A stretch of DNA of 64,000 bases from Ichthyophis bannanicus (lineage: Eukaryota > Chordata > Amphibia > Gymnophiona > Ichthyophiidae), in contig CM066033.1 of NCBI GenBank assembly GCA_033557465.1, forward strand, positions 1,306,743,519 through 1,306,807,518, given 5' to 3'. The notes below the pieces were generated by a model. That model saw only the letters and a list, made by a program, of their open reading frames with translations, ran no database searches and was not told the origin of the DNA. A program made the position numbers and the translations under genes. How positions within the stretch are numbered: position 1 is the stretch's first letter; every line of letters begins with the position of its first letter. Positions 21,951-33,094 of this stretch are shown here, one piece after another.

Positions 21951-23497
21951 CTCCTCTCGTGGCTCTGTTAATCCCGCCGTGGGGCTGATGGGATTTTCCA
22001 TCAGGCCCGTGGCGGGATTGACATGGCCGTGAGAAAGCCCACTCTGAAGCCGCATGGAGGACGCTGCAGAGCAGGGGGGGCCCTACGGGATGCTTGATTC
22101 TGCTGCTGCCACGGTGGAAGCAGCAGCAGTAGCCGTGTTTGGTTTATTTCGTACCCTAGCTGGCCTGATGGGGGGGGGGGAGGAGGTTTGGAGTGGTAAT
22201 TGGCTATGGGGGGGGGGAGAGGTAAGACTGGAAGTGTGCTGATGGGGGGGAGGGGGTTAGGATAGGTCATGGCCTATGGGTGGTGGTAAGATTGGAAGTG
22301 GGATGATGGGGGGCTTAGGACTGGAAATGGGCTGAGTGTGGGGCTAAGACAGGAAGTGGGTTGATGGAGGGCCTAGGATAGGGCTTGAAATGTGCTTTTG
22401 GGGGTGCTAAGATTGCAAATGGGCTGATGGTGGGGCTAGGAGAGGGCTATCAATGAGATTTTTGCGGGCCTGGGGTTTGGAAATGCACTTATGGAGGGAC
22501 TTGGATAGGACTGGAAGTGGATGTGGAGCTAGGACTGGTACTGGGCTGATGTTGGTCCAGGGATAGGATTGGAAATGGGCTGATGGGGGGCTAGGAGTGG
22601 AAATGGGCTGATGCACGGACTAGAGGGGAGCGGATGCTGGGTGTGGCTGGAAATAGACGGGAGGTGAGGTTGGGCGAGGATCAGAAAGGGATGGAGCTTG
22701 GCAAATGAAATGGTGAGGGGAAAAAAACTTTTTGAGGGAGGTAAGAGATATCTACAATTGGACGGATAGTGGGAGAGTAAGTGGGGATTGAGGATGGAGG
22801 TCTAACATTTGAGTGGATGAACTAGGAATGCGGAAAGAGCACAAGGAGAAAGATTACTATGTTAAAGCAGATGTAGACAGAGAATGGAAACAATACTAGA
22901 CGTGGGACGAAAGGACAAATGGAAAGCAGATGATGGGGAGTTAGCAGAAGATCCAAAGAAACCAGACTAACGTGGCTAGAGCAATTGCCACTGGAAAAAC
23001 AAAACCAAAATGTTAGGAAACATTCTCTGTATTTTGCATTTATGCAGTGTTCGTTGGGGTTTGTTCATAGTGTTTATTTCAACTATATTCCAGCCCTCCA
23101 AGGGTCTGAGGGACAGTGAACTGGCCCCCTGTTTAGAATGTTTGAGGACCCCTGGTGTGCATTATCCCACAGAAGGACCATCCCTGCTCAGCAGTGCTTA
23201 GATTAGACACAGACATAACACGTAGAGGTCTGAGAGGGGGCTTGTAGCAGACATGTAGCCACATGTGCAGGGCAGATATAAAAAGGGATGATGCTAATGA
23301 AACATGTAGTTGGAGGGCAGCAAAACACAGAGTAAAAGGGGTGGAATGGGGGACAGCACACTCATGAGCCAAAGGCAGAGGGTAGGAGATGATCCAGGGG
23401 AGCAGGTATGAGAAGGTGCTAATAAGATGCCTGATGCATATCCAAAGGGCATGTACTCTATGGTTTGGGAGCAGCAAGGTGTGATTTGGGTACCTAC
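21951..23497. repeat. G-rich degenerate minisatellite and flanks
   Basis: Between about 22090 and 22640 the plus strand repeats variants of ggaaatgggctgatggggggctagga with a period of roughly 30-35 bases. It is strongly G-rich on one strand and has runs of 8-10 G (22171, 22210). The array is too diverged for an exact copy count. Sequence from 22650 to 23497 shows no gene; 23498 is the donor side of the Myb-like exon, so part of this may be its intron. Confidence 0.6.
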
Positions 23498-24082
23498 CTG
23501 CCTGGGGATGGGCAGTGTCCAGTGCCTCTGGCAGTCCATACAGGTATATTGGCCCTAGCCGCTCCGCCAACTCCTGCTCCAGGGGTGTTAGGGAGGGTGT
23601 AAAGGGGCCTCCCCCTCCAGTGCACACGGCATGCCGCCGCTCTGCCATCATGTGTGCATGCACACCCCTCTTTATGTCGTTAAACCTCTTCCTAGGTCTG
23701 TGCTTGGGCCCCCTGCCTGTGCAACTGCCTCCTGCACCTCCTCCCACACCTGGGTGAGTGTTGCAACAGTGGTGGTGTTGCTTAGTCGTCCGTATAGGAC
23801 ATCATAATTTTCAAGAACAGACGCCAGCAGGATGTGGTTTTCCTGCTGTGTGAATTTCTGAGCCCTCTTCCGTTGCAGAGCTGGCACCGGTATGCGCCTA
23901 CGTTTTGTAGTGAGAGGACCCTGTGTGGGCTGGGCCGATGGGCCTGCAGCCTCCACCACACTCCCTGCCATATCTGTCTCCTCCCCAACAGGTGGCCCCA
24001 CCTCCCTCTCCCTCTCCCTCTCCCTGTCCCTCTCCCTCTCCACTCCTGCCCTGTCCTGTGGCTCCATCTCCCTGTCAGACAT
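23498..24082 (-). pseudogene. Harbinger Myb/SANT-like DNA-binding protein, exon 1 (frameshifted)
   Basis: Autonomous Harbinger transposons encode a second, Myb-like protein that helps the transposase bind DNA and enter the nucleus. The ATG at 24082 is followed by an acidic/basic low-complexity stretch made by a CTCTCC repeat, then KRRRIPVPALQRKRAQKFT and QENHILLASVLENYD, a trihelix/SANT-type domain with VWEEVQEAV. The frame breaks at about 23688-23694 and continues in another frame as RKRFNDIKRGVHAHM...LTPLEQELAERLG. The exon ends at a good donor (gcag|gtaggta, 23498/23497). Whether the break is a mutation or sequencing error is unclear. Two insertions lie in its 5' UTR. Confidence 0.75.
23996..24045. 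repeat. (CTCCCT)n simple repeat in the Myb-like exon
   Basis: Hexamer repeats on the plus strand encode the Arg-Glu-rich run of the Myb-like protein on the minus strand. Copy number is likely to vary between alleles. Confidence 0.85.
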
Positions 24083-24241
24083 TTCTTCTCTTGCCCTTCT
24101 CAGCTCCACCTCACACCTCCCTCCTCTCCCTGCTATCTGCTCTTTACCTCACCTCCTTTCTCACTCACCTGCTCCTTGCCTCCCCTCCTCTCTGTATCCC
24201 CTGCTGTACCTCACACCTATCCGCCACAACCCAGCCTCTAC

Positions 24242-24680
24242 TGTAATAGCAAACGCTGTGAAAAGCTCTTATTCAATCACTCACCCACAGAAGGAAAACT
24301 CTCAGACAGGCTGGAATGCAAACAGGATCTTTAATGTGCACACAGGATCAGACAGAGAGCCGGTACCCTCCACAAAAGGTCTGAGCCCCGAGGGACGGCC
24401 TACAATGCCTTATATACAGTACAGTTTTAAACTCATTCTACAATCCCATTTGCCACAGGTATTTCCTGCCCACCAATCAGCAGCCCCTGGGGAAGGTACC
24501 TGGGTGACCTGTCCAAACCGGTATGCTAAGGTCTGCTGATTTCTGGGCTAGGGGCTATTGTGCTCAGACCTGGAGTGGGGGAAGGGTGTCTACTGAAATC
24601 TCAATGCCTTCTCTTAGCAGGCCGATTACCTCATGGCTTGGGGGAAGGGCTACCTACAGCTAGACCTCATGGCTGCCTCA
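24242..24680 (-). repeat. 3' LTR (element orientation)
   Basis: In element orientation it begins TGAGGCAGCC and ends GCTATTACA. It contains tatataaggc (TATA box; plus-strand 24408-24418 region in reverse) and cattaaagatc, a possible ATTAAA polyadenylation signal. It is bounded by the polypurine tract at 24681. Confidence 0.92.
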
Positions 24681-24694
24681 TTCCCCCCTTTTTA
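24681..24694 (-). other. Polypurine tract
   Basis: In reverse this reads taaaaaggggggaa immediately before the 3' LTR, as needed to prime plus-strand DNA synthesis. It fixes the element's orientation. Confidence 0.85.
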
Positions 24695-24703
24695 AGTAGG
24701 ACC

Positions 24704-24916
24704 TCAACCGCTAGAAGCGGTTGAGGGCTGTATTTGGGACAGGGCCATGACAGTGGTAACCACCTTGCGTTCTACCAGGGTATCAAGGGTGGTGGTCATG
24801 AAGCGGTAAAGAATAGGGATATAACATGGCAGAATGGCACATAGCAGTAAATGAAAAGAACCCCTACCACTGGGAATTTTAGTCCCCCTGGCCAACTGAA
24901 CCACTTCATAAACCAC
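24704..24916 (-). pseudogene. Possible env-like C-terminal remnant
   Basis: Just upstream of the polypurine tract, a 70-residue open stretch on the element strand has a hydrophobic segment followed by a short polar tail. This is where a retroviral envelope tail would lie. There is no other envelope sequence, and similarity is only positional and compositional. It could be chance. Confidence 0.2.
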
Positions 24917-27900
24917 CCAGGACCCATGGACAGGTAACTAGATCACTTAGGTCTTGGATAGGGTGTTCAATGGAAACACTTGCATCAGTGAGTTTAAAAC
25001 AACACATACCCTATACCCTCTATAGCAACTCCTGCACAACGTTTTTGTTCCGTGTGCAAAAGTTGCTGTTCTGACTGTAAAAGGTTGCAGGGCCTGCAGA
25101 GGCCTCTTCCCTTTGGGACAAAGGAGGGCCGTGTGCAAAAAGTCTGCAGAGGCTTCTTTCCTTTGGGGCAAAGGCTCTTTCCCTGGGATCCACCCTTATC
25201 AGCATATTAATGGCTTTTTATTCTTGCTAGTGTTGAGTCATTCTGGCTGTACCCTGCCATTCCCTTTGCTTCATTAATCACTGGCACTGTAATCTTCAGG
25301 GCATATGAGTACTTTGTATCACCAGCTTTGTTTGGCCTGTTTAACCTGTTCAGGCCTGGCATGTCTTTTCTTGTGCTGGGTCCATTTTCTGTGCACTTTC
25401 AGGCCTGACCTGTTTCTTAGCTAGGTCCATTCTCTGTGCACTTCTGTTCAGAGTATGGTTCCCCTGGCTTTAGTCTTGTTGTGCTGGGCTCTGGGTACTC
25501 ATTTTCTTAGCCCACATGCTTTTTCCGTGCCATCATAATGTATTACAGCCTCAGGCAAGGATGCAGCCATACTAGACATACCTATCAGCCAATTTCCCTT
25601 CAGTCCCAATTTTTCTTTTTTCTTTCTTGTTTATGGGGGAAAGGTAATCCCACTAAGGGCAATGGACAAGCAACCATTTGAGACAGATATTGAGACAGAT
25701 AGGAGTCATCAGAAAAGCAGCTTCTGGTACTGTTCCCTATAGACAACATACATTGTAATATCATTTTCTTGCAGCTGGTCAATAATATTGAAAACACATG
25801 ACATGAAAGTATGTCAAAAGCAGCAGTGCTTAATAATGTGATAAAGAAAGCTCTGAGAATAGTACAGCAAAATCTTGAGCTGGTGTGGGTATTGCAGTTG
25901 CTGAAGCCGAAATGGCTTGTAGATTTCCGTTACTTTCTAAGAAAACAATATTAAAAGGATAACAATACAATCGTTCACAGAAGCCCCCAAAACCCCCCCC
26001 CCAGTCAGTCCAACAGTTCTTTTTCCTGCCTCCCAGCAGTTCTCCAGGACCTCGCAGTGTGCTTCACCTTTCTCTGAAGTTCAAGTTCTGTCTCTCTCAA
26101 AATTTGAACCTCTCATTCTCATAGGCAGACACCCTGGCCCGTTTTCGATGTTACACACTGATCCAGATAGGGACTCCTTCACACATCTCAGCGGTGGGCA
26201 GCTCTGAGTTCTCGGGATGGTCTGTTCCATCTGGACTCTGGCCAATTTTCTCTGCTGGACTCTTTGGATTGCCATTGGTGACATGGTTCCAGGCCTCATT
26301 CAGAAAAGCAGCACCAATATTGAATGAAAAGACTAAATATGCTAGATTAGATTTCACAATGAGATAAACTTAACTTCCTTCACATTTACCAAGATCACAT
26401 CCTACAAATATTGCTGTTTAAACTTTCAATGGTCTTCCAGTAACTATCTCGTATGGTGTCAATTTTTCTCTGGCAGTTTGATTAACTTCTTGTTTATCTG
26501 TCACTGGAGATTCACTTGCTGGTAGTGAACATTCCATTATGCCCTTGACTGACCTTTACATGCTCCCCCTTTGCCCATGCATGCCTGGCCAGGACATGCA
26601 GAGGCAAAAAAGGAGGCAAAAAAGCATCTGGAAGTACCGCATGGCCAGTGTAGGTCCTCCAAAACCCATCAGGGTGCACCTAGCCTGTCTCCAGGTGTCC
26701 ATTTCCAATTATTGAGTATGTGTTGGGGCCTAGATGAATTCCTAAATTGAATATTCTGGAGATGGCATAGTTGAATAAAGCGCTCATCATTTTTTTTTTG
26801 TTTACATATTCATTAGCCAGATACATCACTTCACATCATTGAATTACCTTCATCAGTTTACTGTCTATCAGAGTCCTTCCTCTTAATATCCCACTTCATC
26901 CCTCACCATACTTTTTATCACTTGCATCATTCCACCAACTATATACCTAAGTCCTTTTTTGAATTATACCAATTTTTTATAAATTGTTCACTTCCAGTAT
27001 GCTAATGGACATGAGGCTTTTAAATAAAGTTAATCAACAAATCAATCAATTAATCAACAAATCAATCTTTGGCTTTAAAAATATAAAAGCTTCAAAAATC
27101 ATGGATGTTCTCTAATCATAAGTACCTAGTGTTTTTGGGAATTGATACATAAATATTTGCTGATTCCCATGATATTTCAGGCAGGCTTTATGAAGCTGTC
27201 CCAGTGACCCCAAGCCAGTCAAGTTTTCAAGTCATCCAGAATGAAAATGCATGATATGTCAGCATACATTGCTGACCCATTATATACAAATTCATATTAA
27301 TTGTGGATATCCTGTGGGTTCACCAGGGCAGCCTCAGGCAGTATTGGACTAAACCTTAAATATATGACTGACAATGCGGCTGAAATACTGAATTTCTCAT
27401 ACTCTGGAAGAATGTGACATCAGACATATTGGGATCCCCTACATCATTGCATTGCGAGCTGAAAAGCAGTTTGTTTGTTTTTTTATCCCTAGGTTGAACT
27501 CAGTTAGTAAATCAACAACTGTTCAATGTTACCAAAATTGTGCACACTCCAGGGGTGACTCAGCATGCAATGTTTCCTAAATGGGTTAGTTGTGTACATA
27601 CTATGACAGAAATTAACTTCATACCGAAGCCAAGGGATGATGGAGATTATTATACACACCAGCATTATTTGTGCAGTGTGCACTGTATGGATCTGTGTGA
27701 ATCAGTACTAAAGGGCAGTGCACACGAGGAGTGGGGCAGCATTATCAGTGCATTATTAACTTCAAGTGTGAATTAGTGTGAACGGTGTACTGCACAGTAT
27801 ATGCCTTTCAGCAGTGCTAATTCTGCATTTTATCTTTCTATTTTGAAATTGCCAATGATCAGTGTATTCACCCTGAACCAAAACATACCTGAACATCAGA

Positions 27901-29200
27901 ACAAGCTACAGTGCATACTAGAACTAATCCAGATGTTCTCATCAGAAATCATGAGTTAAAGTACTGCTACCAGTATATTTGGTACTAAAATCATTTTAAG
28001 GTATCATTGTAGTATCAGAAAAATGAATACAGTTGATCAAGGCAGTTTAATGTACTAAGCAGGAAAGAATGCAATCACCAAAACAGCATTTACTGTCTGC
28101 AGAATAAAATGTCATATCATGCAGAAGTATTACTTGTTTAATTTTGTATGTGCAGTCAAAACCAAATATATGTACCAGAGATAAAATTCAGGCTTTAAAA
28201 AGACAAGTAAAAAAATCTTCATTTCTTCATAATCTTATAAGGATTCTCTTCAGCCTTTGTTTGCTTCCAGCAGACAGGAGGCACCTCGTGGTTCTAGAAG
28301 CTCAAAACTCTACAATTAAAATTGATGACAAGAGGATTGTTTGCAGGCTAGGTGTGGCTAGGTGAATTGGGGTTCTTTGTCCTCTAGGAGAAAAACTCCT
28401 AGGTGATTTTTTTTTCCCTTTTGTCCTCTCTAATGGGCCTCCATTCATCTGCTAGAAGAAGGAACTCCTCCCAGTATCTTTCTATAGCTATGCAAACTAT
28501 TTCAGCAGTTTCAATCACCCCCCACTCACTGCTGAGAGGTGTGACCAAAACACCTGGTTCCCTGACCACTGATCATGCATGAAACATAGCAATGAAACTG
28601 GATATGCATCAAACAAAGCAATTGTCTTCCTTCAATGCTATACCAGTACTACAGTCCACACACAGCAAACCCCACCCCCCTTTCTAAACTGTCCCTTTCC
28701 CTGCAATCAGTAGACCTGGTGTTTTTCACTGTTTGGGGACACAGGGGTGATTTGTTAATAACTTCACCTTTTACTGATAGAGTATCAAAATCAATCCTGA
28801 AATATAAAGACCTAATGTCTGGACAAAAACTTTCTTTCCCTAATGTCACAACTAAACACAGAGACACTAAAGGTTTTTACATAACAGCACATCTACTATA
28901 TGGGCCAGCCATGAATCTATATAGGGAAGCTGGTCCGGATACTCCCCCACCACAATTTAGCCTCTGGACCCCATGCTCTAATCACAATTTGCAAAATCAC
29001 AATTTACAGTGCAAATCTTGTAATCCCAAAGGCAGAGTTTGGTTGCACAAAACACACAGGACCACAAAGGGAAAAAGAAAAAAGGGAAAACAGAAAACAG
29101 AGACGTCTCAGCAGCGAATACGTTACAAATACACATTACACACACTAGCATAGAATTTAACTTTTATAATAGCAACGAGAAACACAGCTAGCCACTCCTC
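24917..29200 (-). other. Non-coding interior of the young LTR element
   Basis: About 4.3 kb without an ORF that resembles gag, protease, RT, RNase H or integrase on either strand. A small direct repeat (ctttgggacaaaggagggcc / ctttggggcaaaggctc) occurs near 25110 and 25160. Nothing else could be assigned. Confidence 0.6.
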
Positions 29201-29215
29201 CAATGTCCACCAGAT

Positions 29216-29830
29216 GGAGCCACAGGAGCACATGGCAACACAAAAGAAACCCCCAGCAACACAAAAGGAGACCCCCAGCAACACAAAAAGCCCCCAACAC
29301 TATAGGAGCACATGGCAACACAAAAGAAAACCCCAGCAACACAAAAGGAGACCCCCAGCAACACAAAGAGCCCCCAACACTATAGGAGCACATGGCAACA
29401 CAAAAGAAACCCCCAGCAACACAAAAGGAGACCCCCAGCAGCACAAAAAGCCCCCAACACTATAGGAGCACATGGCAACACAAAAGAAACCCCCAGCAAC
29501 ACAAAAGGAGACCCCCAGCAACACAAAAAGCCCCCAACACTATAGGAGCACATGGCAACACAAAAGAAACCCCCAGCAACACAAAAGGAGACCCCCAGCA
29601 ACACAAAAAGCCCCCAACACTATAGGAGCACATGGCAACACAAAAGAAACCCCCAGCAACACAAAAGGAGACCCCCAGCAACACAAACAGCCCACAACAC
29701 TATAGGAGCACATGGCAACACAAAAAACCCCCAGCAACACAAAAGGAGACCCCCAGCAACACAAAAAGCCCCCAACACTATAGGAGCACATGGCAACACA
29801 AAAACCCCCCACTATAGGAGCACATGGGGC
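29216..29830. repeat. 80-bp minisatellite in the LTR element
   Basis: About eight units, each starting gagcacatggcaacac, with ATGGCAACA at 29232, 29312, 29392, 29472, 29552, 29632, 29712 and 29790. The first six spacings are exactly 80 bases; the last units are shortened. Units are nearly identical, which shows recent expansion. All coding frames through it are artefacts of stop-free repeats. In the element's orientation it lies 0.6-1.3 kb after the primer binding site. Confidence 0.95.
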
Positions 29831-30462
29831 AAAGGCTCTAAATAAATCGCCCCGATCATCGGAGAATTGCGATCAGCGCAATTATTCTTGAAAGGCACAC
29901 TTAAGGGAGTTAATACTAATATCCTAGGCAATTTTTCTTCAATAGCTTTTGGCAGCGCTGCACTTTAAATACCTTTCAAAGGGGCCCAAGGTAGCAGAAT
30001 TAATTCATACTACAGTTAATTATCTTACTGGTCCACAAAAGGACTCTGATTTTATCTTACAGGTCCACAAAAGGACTCTGATTTACTGGACGAACGATGG
30101 CTTCAGAAACCCCCCCCGGGGTCCCTACTAGGACCGTTCGTGCGGGTGATCGGGCCGCTACAGGTTCCTAGAATTTACTAGGAATTACAGACGGAGTACA
30201 GAAAGTAGCAGTACTCACCAGAGCTCTGATCAGACAGGTAGTTTGGATGCCAGTCTATCCAGCCGGTTTTCAATCGGGGATTCAGCCGCAGGGACCAACT
30301 GCCCAGACAAATCAAGGTATCCTTCCGAGCACAAGGTGGCCCGGGGCGCCAAGGACCGTTAATCACCTGGAGGGGTCGGTCCCTGACTGGTGGAGGCCCT
30401 GATCCTGCAAAAAGCAGTAGTCTTCCCACTGTGGGTGTGATGAGAGAGGCTTTTCTTTCAAT

Positions 30463-30480
30463 TTCCCGGCCAATGCACCA
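30463..30480 (-). other. Primer binding site, tRNA-Gly type
   Basis: The plus strand reads ttcccggccaatgcacca, the 3' end of a tRNA-Gly including CCA; the element strand is therefore complementary to that tRNA over 18 bases. It is separated from the 5' LTR by three bases (30481-30483). The tRNA identity is from memory of the vertebrate tRNA-Gly(GCC) 3' end. Confidence 0.85.
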
Positions 30481-30483
30481 AAA

Positions 30484-30922
30484 TGTAATAGCAAACGCTG
30501 TGAAAAGCTCTTATTCAATCACTCACCCACAGAAGGAAAACTCTCAGACAGGCTGGAATGCAAACAGGATCTTTAATGTGCACACAGGATCAGACAGAGA
30601 GCCGGTACCCTCCACAAAAGGTCTGAGCCCCGAGGGACGGCCTACAATGCCTTATATACAGTACAGTTTTAAACTCATTCTACAATCCCATTTGCCACAG
30701 GTATTTCCTGCCCACCAATCAGCAGCCCCTGGGGAAGGTACCTGGGTGACCTGTCCAAACCGGTATGCTCAGGTCTGCTGATTTCTGGGCTAGGGGCTAT
30801 TGTGCTCAGACCTGGAGTGGGGGAAGGGTGTCTACTGAAATCTCAATGCCTTCTCTTAGCAGGCCGATTACCTCATGGCTTGGGGGAAGGGCTACCTACA
30901 GCTAGACCTCATGGCTGCCTCA
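30484..30922 (-). repeat. 5' LTR (element orientation)
   Basis: It has the same length as the other LTR and is identical except for one position (30770). TG...CA ends are present. Its promoter would direct transcription toward lower coordinates. Confidence 0.92.
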
Positions 30923-31049
30923 CTACCACTCTGACCCGCAACACACTAACTTAGCTCTACTAGACACCTGCTTCTTTCTCTCTCTCACTGACACCACACA
31001 CCTTCTCTCTCCCTCTCCTACCAACAACCCCTCAACGTGCAGCACGTGT

Positions 31050-32471
31050 TGTCACAGGGCCTACCTTGGCAGCGTACTGGAGCGAGGTAGGTGGGACATA
31101 AAAACATTTAAGATTGGGTTTGGCCAATAACTTACAGGGCCCAGGGACTTTCAGCCCTGGTAGCGTCCTTTGTTACCAAAATCCCACAGAAAACAAAAGG
31201 TCCGAGTGGAGGGAAAACAAAAGGCATTTATTTCCCCTTTCATGCACAAAGGTTCATATGCTTGGACACAAAAACGTCAAACACAAATTCCTTGCTTCAG
31301 GTAAAAGAAAAAGAAAGCATTAAAGGAAAACTGTTATCTTCACAGTAAATATAGCAGGCAAACAAACAGTCTCAATTCCCAAGACCTAGCTTAGTTGCTC
31401 AGTAAGGACTCCAAGCTTCCTGTCTTACAGAAGCTACAGTCCATCTCAGTGTCTGATGCAAATTCCACCTGCATCGGTTCCCCTTCTGAAGCCTCTGAGC
31501 CTAAGTCAGTATTTGTTGGTAAGTTGTAATAAGGCTTTTTAAATATCTTCTGCACAACCTCCCAATGCTCAGGGTTGAATACAGGGCGTTGGTCCTGCGC
31601 CCTCATATACTGGGAACTGTCTTCCTTTGGCAAGTGTTTTGTCTTAGCTTTCTGTAAAGCTTGGTCATTAACAAGTCTCTTAGTTGGTGCGTGTTTCTTG
31701 CACCTTATCTCATAAGCATTCTCACAAGGATAATATTCCTGTGCTCCCTGTACTCCCCATACATCAGCAGTTTGTACCCTGCTTTTAGTTAAATATGGGT
31801 TACCTTTTCTTCCCGGCTTGTCTGCTCCAGGTGAGGTTTGAGGCCTGCTCCAGTTGGGATCCTGCCTGGCCTGAGCAATAGGCCTTGAGCTCCCCCAGCG
31901 TCTTTCTGTTAGCTTTGGACCACAGTCCAACAAACACTCACTCTGGCTGAAGTTGTCCCACCTTCTCCACGGGGTCTCCTTTCTCCAAGCCAATGCGGCT
32001 GCTGCTGCCTCCGGCGAAACCGTGGTTCAGGGATTACTGCTCCTTCTGGATATCTAGCCCATTCACTCGGATGTCCTGCCCAACCGGCTGGTTCTGCTGG
32101 TTCTCCTGGCAGTCCTCCTTCCCAGGCCGTCCTGCCTGTGCCTTTCTCCAGGGCTGTCCTGTCTCCTCAGGATATCCTCCTTTCCAGGGCTGTACCACTT
32201 TCCCAGCCTGTTCTCCTTTCCCAGGCTGTTCTGATTCCGCCTCCAACTGTTCCTCCTTCCAACCTTCCAAATTCCCTTTAAAAGGCACTCCTCTCTTTCT
32301 TGATTGGAAGCTGGCTGGCATTACCTCATGACCTAGGAGGTGTGGTTCCTCTGTTCCTCGGAGGTCCCTCCTGCTCCCCCTATGTGGCTCCTCGCGATAT
32401 TGCAGGTTGTGCTTGACTTTTCCTGCATTTAAAACATTTTCTTCCCCTCTCAGAGGGTCTGCAGCATCACA
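31050..32471 (-). mobile_element. Putative solo LTR, 1422 bp, in the Myb-gene 5' UTR
   Basis: The insert starts tgtcacagggcc and ends cagcatcaca (TG...CA), flanked by GTGT at 31046-31049 and 32472-32475. Removing it joins a minus-strand TATA box to a 5' UTR so that the joined sequence aligns with the transposase promoter on the other side. An AATAAA in reverse at 31227-31232 suggests minus orientation. In reverse it starts TGTGATG, as does the gypsy LTR at 9575. It holds a 200-codon ORF in reverse (31993-31391) with no recognised domain. Another kind of insertion with a 4-bp duplication is possible. Confidence 0.65.
31391..31993 (-). CDS. Unrecognised 200-codon ORF inside the putative LTR
   Basis: The product is polar and rich in Lys, Gln, Pro and Glu, with no transmembrane segment. 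The C-terminal half has an NPEHWEVVQKIF segment, then an acidic EASEGEPMQVEF stretch. A second open stretch (32330-32034) upstream in another frame has a similar Gly/Glu/Gln-rich composition. I recognise no family, and long LTRs can contain chance ORFs. It could be a remnant of gag. Confidence 0.25.
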   Translation of the reverse strand: MAWRKETPWRRWDNFSQSECLLDCGPKLTERRWGSSRPIAQARQDPNWSRPQTSPGADKPGRKGNPYLTKSRVQTADVWGVQGAQEYYPCENAYEIRCKKHAPTKRLVNDQALQKAKTKHLPKEDSSQYMRAQDQRPVFNPEHWEVVQKIFKKPYYNLPTNTDLGSEASEGEPMQVEFASDTEMDCSFCKTGSLESLLSN

Positions 32472-32482
32472 GTGTACAGGTT

Positions 32483-32490
32483 TATTTATA
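32483..32490 (-). promoter_or_regulatory. TATA box of the Myb-like gene
   Basis: In reverse this reads TATAAATA, preceded by gcgcaacataaaaaaccc, matching the arrangement before the transposase TATA box (gcgcaaca...gtaaaaatacct). It now lies above the 1422-bp insertion, so it is separated from its own 5' UTR. Confidence 0.65.
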
Positions 32491-32499
32491 GGGTTTTTT

Positions 32500-33066
32500 A
32501 TGTTGCGCGTGCGCAGTTGTGTGAGCACGTTGACTGCGCGCTGCGCATGCGCAGTTGGCTGTGCGCATTGCGCATGCACCGCCCAGAAGCGGGAAATGCG
32601 TGCTGGCACGTTGCGCAGTCAACTATGCAGCGCGCGTGCCGCTGCCGTGCACACTGCGCATGCGCCGTTGGCTTGCGCATTGCGCATGCGCCACCCAGAA
32701 GCAGGAAATGCGTGTTTGCGCATTGTGCAGTCAACTATGCAGCGTGCGCGCAGCCACCGTGCACACTGTGCATGCGCAGTTGACAGTGTGCATTGTGCAT
32801 GCGCCGCCCAGAAGCGGGAAATGCGTGTTTGCACATTGTGCAGTCAACTATGCAGCACGCGTGCAGCCGCCATGCACACTGCGCATGCGCAGTTGGCTGT
32901 GCGCATTGCGCATACGCCACGCAGACGCAGGAAGTGGGTGCGTGCATACGTTTGCGCGTGAGACGTGGCGCATGCGCAGTGCTGCGTGTGCATGGGGCAT
33001 ACACCATGCGCACAGCCAACTGTGCATGCACAGCCATCGCGCTCACGCACCTGTGCATGCGCAACA
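32500..33066. promoter_or_regulatory. Tandem array of NRF1-like sites (113-bp period)
   Basis: The array has about five units of 112-113 bases; the cagaagc/cagacgc landmark falls at 32584, 32696, 32809 and 32922. Each unit carries one or two copies of TGCGCATGCGCA or close variants (for example near 32543, 32656, 32686, 32880). That palindrome is the consensus of NRF1, a vertebrate activator of many CpG promoters. The array sits exactly between two divergent TATA boxes, so it probably serves both Harbinger genes. Its regular CpG content should make binding sensitive to methylation. Confidence 0.8.
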
Positions 33067-33086
33067 CGCGCTACGTAAAAATACCT

Positions 33087-33094
33087 TATAAATA
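33087..33094 (+). promoter_or_regulatory. TATA box of the Harbinger transposase
   Basis: tataaata lies about 240 bases before the transposase ATG. The downstream 5' UTR (gcacgttgaggggtatttt, gagggagagagaagg) matches the 5' UTR of the divergent Myb-like gene in inverted orientation. Confidence 0.7.

Larger units (their letters stand above)
24242..30922 (-). mobile_element. Young LTR retroelement, non-coding, 6681 bp
   Basis: Direct LTRs of 439 bp each (24242-24680 and 30484-30922) differ only at 24528 (A) versus 30770 (C). The target duplication is CTAC (24238-24241 and 30923-30926). A tRNA-Gly-type primer binding site lies beside the right LTR and a polypurine tract beside the left LTR, so the element points to the minus strand. 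The inner 5.8 kb has no gag, pol or env ORF of meaningful length, despite its youth, which indicates a non-autonomous family mobilised by another element's proteins. A 4-bp duplication is compatible with a retrovirus-like integrase, but the class is not certain. Confidence 0.92.

Noticed and set aside
24704..24916. Functional envelope gene in the young LTR element
   Set aside because: Only a 70-residue stretch; no surface unit, no cleavage site and no continuous frame.
28635..29153. 172-codon plus-strand ORF in the LTR element
   Set aside because: Antisense to the element's orientation and without any domain.
29216..29830. CRISPR-like array
   Set aside because: The whole 80-bp unit repeats with no unique spacers, and the context is vertebrate.
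29203..29845. Overlapping Gln/Asn/Thr/Pro-rich and hydrophobic ORFs
   Set aside because: They arise from the 80-bp minisatellite; 80 is not a multiple of three, so the frames rotate without meaning.
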